Assembly: GCA_910577295.1 (NCBI GenBank)
Contig: CAJTLS010000015.1
Location: 1 to 64,000 of the forward strand
Direction: 5' to 3'
Source of the DNA: an uncultured Eubacterium sp.
Lineage (GTDB): Bacteria; Bacillota; Clostridia; Lachnospirales; Lachnospiraceae
Length of the DNA stretch: 64,000 nucleotides
Position 1 is the first letter of the stretch, and each line of letters opens with the position of its first letter. Made by a program: the position numbers and the translations under genes. This document shows, piece by piece, positions 17,759 to 24,496 of the stretch. The notes beneath the pieces are model-generated. The model saw only the letters and a list, made by a program, of their open reading frames with translations, did not search any database and had not been told where the DNA came from.

Positions 17759-18684
17759 TGGAAGAAAGAAATATAGCAGAAGAGATAGATTGTTATATTG
17801 CCCAAAAGAGGTATCGTCTGATTAATAGTGTAATTCTTTGGCAGGAGGGTGAGATTCTCGCAGAAAATTATTACAATGGCTTTACGAGTGAGAGCCGGAA
17901 TGTTATGCGTTCCGTTATAAAAAGCATTTTATCGGCAGCTACAGGGATTGCGTGCAAACAAGGAAAACTTACCGATCTGGATACGCCGATAGCGACATAT
18001 CTGACCCCGTTTCGTGAGGGGCGCAACCCAATGCATAGTATGATAACAGTTCGCCATCTGCTGACGATGACATCCGGCATTTACTGGAATGGGGGAGTTC
18101 ATTATCATTGTCCGATGATGGAGCAATTGCGCCGATCGAAGGACTGGGTGTCCTATATTGCGGATTGTGCGGTAACGGATATCCCGGGCATGAAGTGGAA
18201 TTATAAGGAATTTGATATGATTCTGCTGGCAGCTGTTTTAGAAAAGGCTTGTGGCGATTTATATGATTTTATCGAGCAGGAATTATATGTTCCGCTTGGG
18301 ATTCGGAGCGGACGTTGGTTTCGGAGTCCTGACGGCGTTTATTACAGTGTGGCGGATAATGAGAAAAACGAGGCGCCGTCTAATTTGACAGCGAGGGAGA
18401 TGCTGGCAATCGGACAGTTATATTTAAATGGGGGAGTTTTTAACGGAAAGCGTATTTTGACGGAAGACTACATACAAGAATCAACGAAACCGCATATGGA
18501 GCCAAATTATGGTTATTTGTGGTGGTGCAGTCCGGATTGCTTTTCCGCCATGGGGTTTGGCGGGCAGAGAATTACGGTCTTTCCGGAAAAGCGAGTAGTC
18601 GCTGTTGTTCAGGCGACCCCGACGCCGAGCGGGAAAGCTTACGACGATATGGTATTTGAGATTGTTGGCAGATTTTTTGGCTAG
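17755..18684 (+). CDS. Beta-lactamase-fold serine hydrolase
   Basis: 309 residues with no signal peptide, so probably cytosolic. The class C beta-lactamase/esterase signature SxxK is SVIK (Ser53, Lys56). The block around WNYKEFDMILLAAVLEKACG corresponds to the YxN region, with Glu replacing the usual Asn. HLLTMTSGI and a late FGGQRITVFPEKRVVAVV complete the family pattern. Such proteins act as esterases, peptidases or amidases on small substrates. Translation is coupled to the UvrA-like gene by a 4-base overlap, which suggests a joint role such as detoxifying a compound. That role is inference. Confidence 0.82.
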   Translation: MMEERNIAEEIDCYIAQKRYRLINSVILWQEGEILAENYYNGFTSESRNVMRSVIKSILSAATGIACKQGKLTDLDTPIATYLTPFREGRNPMHSMITVRHLLTMTSGIYWNGGVHYHCPMMEQLRRSKDWVSYIADCAVTDIPGMKWNYKEFDMILLAAVLEKACGDLYDFIEQELYVPLGIRSGRWFRSPDGVYYSVADNEKNEAPSNLTAREMLAIGQLYLNGGVFNGKRILTEDYIQESTKPHMEPNYGYLWWCSPDCFSAMGFGGQRITVFPEKRVVAVVQATPTPSGKAYDDMVFEIVGRFFG

Positions 18685-18778
18685 CCTGACATTTCTCTGT
18701 ACATTTATCCCTGATTATGCTATTCTGTAAAAGAACAGAGGGATATTTTTTATCATATATAAAAAGGAGATGGGGACA

Positions 18779-19105
18779 ATGTCAGGAGTATGGCCAACCT
18801 ATATGATAGTATATCTTTTGGGAACTGTATTTATGGTTGCAAATATGTTTCGGTGCCTGTGGAGTAAGCAGCTATTTAATCCGCCAAGCCTTGAGGAGAG
18901 CAAAGATGAAACCGACCGTATGAAAGTGCGCATTATTTACGGAGTAGCGCAAGGGGGAATGTTGATTATATATATTGTTTGTTTTATCAATTTCAAAAAT
19001 CTGGCGGCTTCAATGATTGGATTTGCAGCAGGCGTATTATTACCGATTGCGATTGTATTTCTGTTTAATATGTACTTAGAACGTGTAAGCAGGAAATTGT
19101 CATAA
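18779..19105 (+). CDS. Small integral membrane protein
   Basis: 108 residues from ATG 18779, which has AAAAGGAG 9 bases upstream (ATG 18770 is too close to that site). Three hydrophobic segments are visible: YMIVYLLGTVFMVANMF, YGVAQGGMLIIYIVCFI and MIGFAAGVLLPIAIVFLF, with a charged loop between the first two (LEESKDETDRMKVR). I recognise no family. It precedes the tRNA cluster and follows the hydrolase gene by about 95 bases. Confidence 0.7.
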   Translation: MSGVWPTYMIVYLLGTVFMVANMFRCLWSKQLFNPPSLEESKDETDRMKVRIIYGVAQGGMLIIYIVCFINFKNLAASMIGFAAGVLLPIAIVFLFNMYLERVSRKLS

Positions 19106-19203
19106 TACCTTTTGTTTCAATATGATAAAATATGTACTTGCATTTTTCTTATTGTTATGGTAACATAACTAATGTTGACGTGGTAAAAAGTATCCCGTAT
19201 CGG

Positions 19204-19277
19204 GGACCTTTAGCTCAGTTGGTTAGAGCATCCGGCTCATAACCGGACGGTCCGGGGTTCGAGTCCCCGAGGGTCCA
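19204..19277 (+). tRNA. tRNA-Met(CAT)
   Basis: A full cloverleaf: acceptor GGACCTT/AGGGTCC, D-arm GCTC/GAGC, anticodon arm CCGGCTCATAACCGG and T-arm GGGG TTCGAGT CCCC. The discriminator is A and CCA is not encoded. The elongator and initiator forms cannot be separated with certainty, though the fully paired acceptor favours the elongator. Confidence 0.93.
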
Positions 19278-19281
19278 TTTT

Positions 19282-19355
19282 GGCCTAGTGGCTCAGTTGG
19301 TTAGAGCGCCGCCCTGTCACGGCGGAGGTCGTGGGTTCGAGTCCCATCTGGGTCG
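19282..19355 (+). tRNA. tRNA-Asp(GTC)
   Basis: Acceptor GGCCTAG/CTGGGTC, anticodon arm CCGCCCTGTCACGGCGG with GTC, and T-arm GTGGG/CCCAT. It starts 5 bases after tRNA-Met, so the two are cotranscribed. Confidence 0.93.
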
Positions 19356-19390
19356 TTCAGGAGGAAAGCTATTCCTCTTGTATGAAATAC

Positions 19391-19476
19391 GCTGGTGTGG
19401 CGGAACTGGCAGACGCCCAGGACTTAAAATCCTGTGGGTAGTGACACCCGTACCGGTTCGATTCCGGTTACCAGCA
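19391..19476 (+). tRNA. tRNA-Leu(TAA)
   Basis: An 86-base class II tRNA with acceptor GCTGGTG/TACCAGC, anticodon loop CTTAAAA and a long variable arm (TGGGTAGTGACACCCG). Third member of the tRNA operon. Confidence 0.93.
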
Positions 19477-19510
19477 TAGTGAGGCTGCGTGTGAGAGCAG
19501 CCAGATAGAG

Positions 19511-19558
19511 AAAGTAATACGATTTAACGAGGATGTCGTTAGGTGGTATTACTTTTTT
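19511..19558 (+). terminator. Terminator of the tRNA operon
   Basis: AAAGTAATAC pairs with GTATTACTTT, with an inner TTAACGA/TCGTTAG stem, followed by a T run. Confidence 0.8.
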
Positions 19559-19648
19559 CTTATCTTATTAAGAAAGTTCATCCATTGTGGAATAAAAATA
19601 GGAATGAATACCTATTCCCGTTGATACAATAGAAAAAAAGGCTTTTTT

Positions 19649-20782
19649 ATGGAAATTTATATTGTACAGACAGGGGATACAATAGATACCATTGCTGAAA
19701 ACTATGGAGTGTCGGTTGAATCAATTTCCTATATTAATCAGATTCCGTTTCCATATGCACTGGCAATCGGTCAGGCTGTTTTGATTGACAGAGGGGACGA
19801 GACAGCGCCGACGAGAGAGGTGCAGGCGAACGGATATGCGTATCCGTATATCAGTCCTTGGGTGCTCTCGCAGACGCTGCCATATTTGAGTGCGCTCCTC
19901 GTCTTCTCTTATGGCTTTACAACCGAGGGGGAGCTGCTTCCACCTGCGGTATCGGATGAGAATATGCGGGAAGCGGCTGCGCAGGCAGGGCGTGACAGTG
20001 TTTTGACATTGACGCCGTTTGGTCCGGATGGGCAGTTTAACAATAATCTGATTCATCAGATGTTAATCAGTTCTTCTGCCAGAGAGCGTCTGATGGATGA
20101 ACTTTTGGCAACGATGCCGACGAAAGGGTTTGCCGGCGTCGATGTGGATTTTGAATATATTTTGGCAGAGGATAGGGATTTATTTACGTCTTTTGTGGCA
20201 GAGCTGCGCCGGAGAATGAATGAAAACGGATATCGCGTAAGTGTTGCGCTTGCGCCGAAAACATCCGCAAATCAATCGGGGCTATTATATGAGGGAAAAG
20301 ATTATCGGGGACTTGGTGAGGCGGCGAACGAAGTGCTGCTGATGACGTATGAGTGGGGATACAAATATGGCCCCAATATGGCTGTGGCGCCAATCAATAA
20401 AGTGCGTCAGGTTGTGGAATATGCATTGACAGAAATTCCGTCCGAAAAGATATTACTCGGCATACCAAATTATGGATATGATTGGATTCTGCCATTTATA
20501 CGAGGGGAGAGCGAGGCGGTGACAATAGGCAATGTTGAGGCTGTGCAAATCGCCATTGCCAATGATGCACAAATCCGTTTTGATGAACTATCGCAATCAC
20601 CGTTTTTTAATTATGAAAGGGATGGTGTTTTGCACGAAGTATGGTTTGAGGATGTGAGAAGTTTGCAGAGTAAATATAATTTATTGGAAGAATACAATTT
20701 GCGGGGAATAGGCGTGTGGCAGATTATGCGTCTTCAGCGGGCTATGTGGCTGCTGCTGGAAAGCAGATTTACGATTCGCTAA
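19649..20782 (+). CDS. LysM-GH18 protein (SleL/YaaH-like glucosaminidase)
   Basis: 377 residues. Residues 3-47 are a single LysM peptidoglycan-binding motif (YIVQTGDTIDTIAENYGVSV). The rest is a glycoside hydrolase 18 barrel with the catalytic line GFAGVDVDFEY, where Asp165, Asp167 and the acid Glu169 fit DxDxE. GVWQIMRL is the last barrel strand. Relatives such as SleL/YaaH act on spore cortex peptidoglycan with one or two LysM units and no signal peptide, as here, which suggests a spore-coat role in a spore former. Start at ATG 19649; no strong ribosome site is seen in front. It converges with leuA at a shared terminator. Confidence 0.85.
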   Translation: MEIYIVQTGDTIDTIAENYGVSVESISYINQIPFPYALAIGQAVLIDRGDETAPTREVQANGYAYPYISPWVLSQTLPYLSALLVFSYGFTTEGELLPPAVSDENMREAAAQAGRDSVLTLTPFGPDGQFNNNLIHQMLISSSARERLMDELLATMPTKGFAGVDVDFEYILAEDRDLFTSFVAELRRRMNENGYRVSVALAPKTSANQSGLLYEGKDYRGLGEAANEVLLMTYEWGYKYGPNMAVAPINKVRQVVEYALTEIPSEKILLGIPNYGYDWILPFIRGESEAVTIGNVEAVQIAIANDAQIRFDELSQSPFFNYERDGVLHEVWFEDVRSLQSKYNLLEEYNLRGIGVWQIMRLQRAMWLLLESRFTIR

Positions 20783-20802
20783 CAGATAATGAAAAAATAA
20801 AC

Positions 20803-20850
20803 GGGGAACTGCGGACTTTGAAAGCTTTGTCGCGCAGTTCCCCATTGGTT
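20803..20850. terminator. Convergent terminator
   Basis: GGGGAACTGCG (20803-20813) pairs perfectly with 20833-20843. T-rich sequence follows on the plus strand. It lies between the GH18 gene and the converging leuA. Confidence 0.75.
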
Positions 20851-20866
20851 TTTCTATGAAAAATGG

Positions 20867-22855
20867 TTATTTTTCATTGCGATACTGGATTGGCGTCATG
20901 TCATATAATTTGCGGAATGTCCGGCTGAAATGCTCTACTGTCTGATAGCCGACGGAGAGAGCGATGTTTTCCACCGTCATATTTCCATTTTTGAGAAGCG
21001 TTCTCGCCTTTTTCATTCGTATATTCGTCAGATGTTCGCCAAATGTCTTTCCCGATTTTTCGCGGATATATTTGCTGATATACGGTTCGCTCAGATGAAA
21101 CTGTGCCGCCATATCCGAAAGCGTTATCATCTGATAATTGGCCTGCATAAAATTAATCATGCCCATCAGGCGTTCGTCTTTACAGACCTCGTTTTTTTTT
21201 ATATCCGGCAGCTTATTGACGCATACGCAAAGTGCATGAATGGATGCCTTGATAATATCCTCGTCGATGCCAACGCCCCAGAAAATTTCACCGTTACAGG
21301 TGATATTGACATATGCGATTGCCTTTGAGGAAGAGCCTTGTGTGAGGGAATGTTCCTCATAATTTGACAATTGATAGCTAATGCCAAAGTATTGCTTAAT
21401 CGTATTACTGACAGCGTCGAGACGTCCGTTACCGTTGGCGTCTACTACTGTTTTTTTGTCGCCGCAGACAATCGTTGTCTCTGCCATAATGCCATCGACC
21501 TGTTTGAAATGGCACTCGCTAATCTGGAAATACGGAGTAGGCGTAATATAATGCTCTTCAAAGATTTCATAAACCCATTGAGGGGAGAGCTCTTTGTGCT
21601 CTTCGTCGGACACATGCTTCATCAGATAACCCACTTCTTCGCGCATGGCATCGGGAAGAGAAATGCCGAAGTTTTGCTTTAATATATAATTGACGCCGCC
21701 TTTTCCTGACTGGCTGTTAATGCGTATGACATCGCTGTCATACGTCCGTCCTACATCTTTCGGGTCAACCGGCAGATATGGTACGCTCCAAATGTTAAGC
21801 TTCTTATCTTCACGCCACTGCATTCCCTTGGCAATCGCGTCCTGATGAGAGCCGGAAAAAGCGGTAAATACCAAATCCCCGGCGTATGGCTGCCGCTCAT
21901 AAACATGCATACCCGTAAAGTTTTCGTAGTTGGCGCGGATTTTTGGCATATTGGAAAAATCTAATTCAGGGTCTACGCCATGTGTGAACATATTCATTGC
22001 CAGAGTGACGATATCTACATTTCCGGTGCGCTCGCCATTGCCAAACAGCGTTCCCTCAATGCGCTCTGCCCCGGCCAGTACACCGAGTTCGGCGGTGGCA
22101 ACGCCGCTTCCACGGTCGTTGTGCGGGTGCAGGCAAAGCGTAACGGCGTCACGGTATTTCAAGTGCTTGTGAATGTATTCCACCTGTGTGGCAAAAACAT
22201 GCGGCATGGCATTTTCAACCGTAGATGGAATATTGATAATCGCTTTGTTGTCAGCTGTTGGCTTCCATACATCCAGAACGGCGTTACAGACATCGACGGC
22301 ATAATCCACTTCCGTACCCGGAAAACTTTCAGGACTGTACTGGAAAGAAAAACTTCCGTCCGTCTCGTCCGCTAATTCCTTTAAAAGGATGGCGCCGTCA
22401 ACGGCAATCTGCTTAATCTCTTCTTTACTCTTTTTAAATACCTGCTCGCGCTGGGCTACTGATGTGGAATTGTACAGATGGATGACAGCGTGCGGCGCAC
22501 CTTTTACCGCCTCAAAAGTTTTTTTGATGATGTGCTCGCGTGCCTGTGTCAGCACCTGAACCGTTACATCCTGCGGTATCATATCCCGCTCAATCAGCGT
22601 GCGCATAAATTCGTATTCCGTTTCGGACGCAGCGGGAAAGCCTACCTCTATTTCCTTAAACCCAATATCTACTAACATCTGGAAAAACTGAACTTTCTCT
22701 TCCAGTCCCATCGGCTCTATCAGAGCCTGATTCCCATCTCTTAAGTCAACCGAGCACCAAATCGGCGCCTTGTCAATCGTATCCTTTTTCACCCAGTCAT
22801 AGGTGCATTCAGGCGGCATAAAATATGCCTTTTCATACTTTTCAAAGTTTTTCAT
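20867..22855 (-). CDS. leuA: 2-isopropylmalate synthase fused to an AraC-type DNA-binding domain
   Basis: 662 residues. Residues 1 to about 420 are the catalytic barrel, with DLRDGNQA (Arg39, Asp40), the metal-binding HPHNDRG and GNGERTGN. Residues about 430-555 are the LeuA regulatory domain (YFQISECHFKQVDG, GNGRLDAV, GIDEDIIKASIHAL) that normally senses leucine. This completes a normal LeuA of the long type. The remaining 100 residues (563-662) are a complete AraC double helix-turn-helix (ITLSDMAAQFHLSEPYISKY, MTVENIALSVGYQTVEHFSR, MTPIQYR). No stop or frameshift separates the parts. The enzyme condenses acetyl-CoA with 2-oxoisovalerate in leucine synthesis. ATG 22855 has GGAGG 7 bases upstream. 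A leucine T-box precedes it. Confidence 0.92.
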   Translation of the reverse strand: MKNFEKYEKAYFMPPECTYDWVKKDTIDKAPIWCSVDLRDGNQALIEPMGLEEKVQFFQMLVDIGFKEIEVGFPAASETEYEFMRTLIERDMIPQDVTVQVLTQAREHIIKKTFEAVKGAPHAVIHLYNSTSVAQREQVFKKSKEEIKQIAVDGAILLKELADETDGSFSFQYSPESFPGTEVDYAVDVCNAVLDVWKPTADNKAIINIPSTVENAMPHVFATQVEYIHKHLKYRDAVTLCLHPHNDRGSGVATAELGVLAGAERIEGTLFGNGERTGNVDIVTLAMNMFTHGVDPELDFSNMPKIRANYENFTGMHVYERQPYAGDLVFTAFSGSHQDAIAKGMQWREDKKLNIWSVPYLPVDPKDVGRTYDSDVIRINSQSGKGGVNYILKQNFGISLPDAMREEVGYLMKHVSDEEHKELSPQWVYEIFEEHYITPTPYFQISECHFKQVDGIMAETTIVCGDKKTVVDANGNGRLDAVSNTIKQYFGISYQLSNYEEHSLTQGSSSKAIAYVNITCNGEIFWGVGIDEDIIKASIHALCVCVNKLPDIKKNEVCKDERLMGMINFMQANYQMITLSDMAAQFHLSEPYISKYIREKSGKTFGEHLTNIRMKKARTLLKNGNMTVENIALSVGYQTVEHFSRTFRKLYDMTPIQYRNEK

Positions 22856-22914
22856 AATCATACCTCCGTTTTTGCACAGTCTGTTGTGCGTTATAAAGAT
22901 AATCGGTCTGAACG

Positions 22915-23195
22915 ATAAAAAAACTCCCGCTCCACAACCGATGCGGTTGTAGAGACGAAAGTATACTTTCGCGGTACCACTCTACTTCGTGTCATCAGAC
23001 ACGCTCTCGCAGGCACTGACATGCCTTTCCCAAATAACGGTGGGGAACCGATGTGAACTACTGGGAAACACGCGGTTTCCGTTGGAACACATAGCTCAGA
23101 GGTGAGTTCGCGATATCTCTTCTGCTGCCTCGCACCAACCGACAACTCTCTGTGAGAAGATGAACCGTTACTATTCCTCGTCACTGCTTTTACTG
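22915..23195 (-). promoter_or_regulatory. T-box leader, leucine-specific
   Basis: On the minus strand the conserved antiterminator core GAGTGGTACCGCG lies at 22971-22983. It is followed by a terminator stem CTCTACAACCG / CGGTTGTGGAG and GGGAGTTTTTTT. Upstream, stem I shows the usual AGAGAGTTG...GGTTGGTG pattern and a specifier context GAA-CTC-ACC, where CTC is a leucine codon. Uncharged tRNA-Leu would therefore allow readthrough into leuA. It lies in the leader between the promoter near 23205 and the gene. Confidence 0.9.
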
Positions 23196-23202
23196 TTTTT
23201 AT

Positions 23203-23248
23203 ATCATATCACAAAAGATGCGCTTTGGGAATGATTAAATTTAATCAT
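23203..23248 (-). promoter_or_regulatory. leuA promoter region with an 18-bp palindrome
   Basis: Reading the minus strand, TATGAT (23203-23208) is a good -10 and TTCCCA, 17 bases away, a weak -35. Directly upstream and touching the -35 is a perfect palindrome, ATGATTAAATTTAATCAT (23231-23248). This is the right place for an operator acting before the T-box. The binding protein is unknown. Confidence 0.5.
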
Positions 23249-23346
23249 TATTATTGATTTATTTTTTACATAAGTCAAATAGGGAAAACTTTCCAAAATA
23301 AATGCTTGACTTTTGATTTTTTATGAAGTAATATAATACATGCGTT

Positions 23347-23420
23347 GTACGTGTAGCTCAGCTGGATAGAGCACTTGGCTACGGACCAAGGTGTCGGGGG
23401 TTCGAATCCTCTCACGTACG
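23347..23420 (+). tRNA. tRNA-Arg(ACG)
   Basis: Acceptor GTACGTG/CACGTAC, D-arm GCTC/GAGC, anticodon arm CTTGG CTACGGA CCAAG with ACG, T-arm GGGGG/CCTCT, discriminator G. Confidence 0.93.
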
Positions 23421-23460
23421 GATTAGCGACTGTCGTATACAAAGGCAGTCACATAAAAAA

Positions 23461-23515
23461 GAAAATAAGCGAAACCGTTATAACTGTCTTATCGGTTTCG
23501 CTTATTTTCTTTTTT
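23461..23515. terminator. Bidirectional terminator between tRNA-Arg and the repressor gene
   Basis: A perfect 17-bp stem, GAAAATAAGCGAAACCG (23461-23477) with 23493-23509. Its T-rich end serves the tRNA, and its A-rich end serves the converging repressor gene, whose stop codon (23502-23504) lies inside the stem. Confidence 0.85.
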
Positions 23516-23876
23516 TCCATTCTCCCTTCAGTGCGAGGAAACTTTCTTCACTAATAATGTGCTCCATCTTGCAGGCGTCTTCCTCTGCAAGTTTATTTGA
23601 TACGCCCAGAGAGATAAGATATTGTGTCAGTACGTGATGTCGTTCATATACTTTTTCTGCAATCGCCTTGCCAGTTTCCGTTAAATAGATATAACCGGCG
23701 CCAGTTACGGTTATGTGTCCCTTTTCGCGCAGATTTTTCATGGCGACACTGACGCTTGATTTTTTAAAGTCCATCTCCGTGGCGATGTCGACAGCACGTA
23801 CGACGGGTAGGGAATGGCTTAAAAGTAAAATTGTCTCTAAATAATCTTCTTCCGATTCGTTGTATTTCTTTTTCAC
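23502..23876 (-). CDS. DtxR/MntR-family metal-dependent repressor
   Basis: 124 residues from GTG 23876; a longer frame exists upstream but has no ribosome site and lacks family homology. Residues 1-65 are the winged helix (ESEEDYLETILLL, AVDIATEMDFKKSSVSVAMK). The following helical dimerization domain carries the metal ligands expected of the short clostridial type (ETGKAIAEKVYERHHVL, EEDACKMEHIISEESF). No SH3-like third domain is present. It is divergent from feoA-feoB, and palindromes resembling DtxR boxes sit in front of both feo genes, so it probably represses iron uptake when Fe(II) is bound. Confidence 0.88.
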   Translation of the reverse strand: MKKKYNESEEDYLETILLLSHSLPVVRAVDIATEMDFKKSSVSVAMKNLREKGHITVTGAGYIYLTETGKAIAEKVYERHHVLTQYLISLGVSNKLAEEDACKMEHIISEESFLALKGEWKKRK

Positions 23877-24033
23877 AACCGGTATCCCCTTTCCGTTTCT
23901 TGCGGTGTGAGTCTTGCAATAATTCTTACAAAAGTATAGCACGATTCGCATACAGACGCAAGAAATCAAATGTTCTTTCTGCCATCTTCTTATTATGGAT
24001 AAAAAGCGTATGGCAATTTCCAGAGAAAGGGTG

Positions 24034-24084
24034 TTGACAATAAAAGTTAGTAGTGATAAACTATAGTTAGTTTTGTGAAACTAA
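24034..24084 (+). promoter_or_regulatory. feoA promoter and operator-like palindrome
   Basis: TTGACA (24034-24039), a 17-base spacer and TAAACT (24057-24062) form a sigma-A type promoter. At 24067-24084 lies TTAGTTTTGTGAAACTAA, 7-base inverted arms around TGTG, directly over the expected transcription start. A DtxR-family repressor bound there would block initiation. Confidence 0.6.
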
Positions 24085-24147
24085 TAAAAATGATACTGTA
24101 TTTTCAGGAAGTAGAGAATGATTATTGGGAAAGGAGTGAAAGAAGAT

Positions 24148-24360
24148 ATGAATTTGACAGAGGCAAAGGACGGAGAAGAGTACATTGTAAAAGATATTGC
24201 CACGGAAGATGAAGAGTTGGAGGGGTTCCTGTTTTCCCTTGGTTGCTATAGCGGAGAACCGATTACGGTAATCTCTCACATTAAGGGAGGGTGTGTGGTT
24301 TCCATTAAGGATGCCAGATATAACATTGATACTGATTTAGCAAAGGCTATTTCACTATAG
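24148..24360 (+). CDS. feoA: Ferrous iron transport protein A
   Basis: 70 residues. MNLTEAKDGEEYIVKDI and the central LFSLGCYSGEPITVIS with a final YNIDTDLAKAISL match the SH3-like FeoA fold. FeoA is a small cytosolic partner that supports FeoB function. AAGGAG lies 11 bases before ATG 24148. It is separated from feoB by 136 bases that hold a second operator-like palindrome. Confidence 0.88.
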   Translation: MNLTEAKDGEEYIVKDIATEDEELEGFLFSLGCYSGEPITVISHIKGGCVVSIKDARYNIDTDLAKAISL

Positions 24361-24428
24361 GGGCATTCGATATCTGCAGAAGAAAACTATAGTTTTTGAG
24401 CTGTGTTTTCCTGCACCATTTTTTTACA

Positions 24429-24454
24429 CTGTGGTTAGTTTAGGCTAACTACAG
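24429..24454 (+). promoter_or_regulatory. Operator-like inverted repeat before feoB
   Basis: Ten-base arms, CTGTGGTTAG and CTAACTACAG, differ at one position and flank TTTAGG. The core GTTAGTTTAGGCTAAC resembles DtxR/IdeR boxes and shares TTAGTTT with the feoA site. It lies 43 bases before the feoB start. Confidence 0.55.
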
Positions 24455-24496
24455 TCGAATGCATCTAAACATAAATAAAAGTAAGGAGGATTTGAA

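Noticed and set aside
19288..19479. Open frame across tRNA-Asp and tRNA-Leu
   Set aside because: Covered by clear tRNA cloverleaves.
22891..23184. 97-residue minus-strand open frame upstream of leuA
   Set aside because: It lies in the T-box leader, whose conserved structure explains the sequence.
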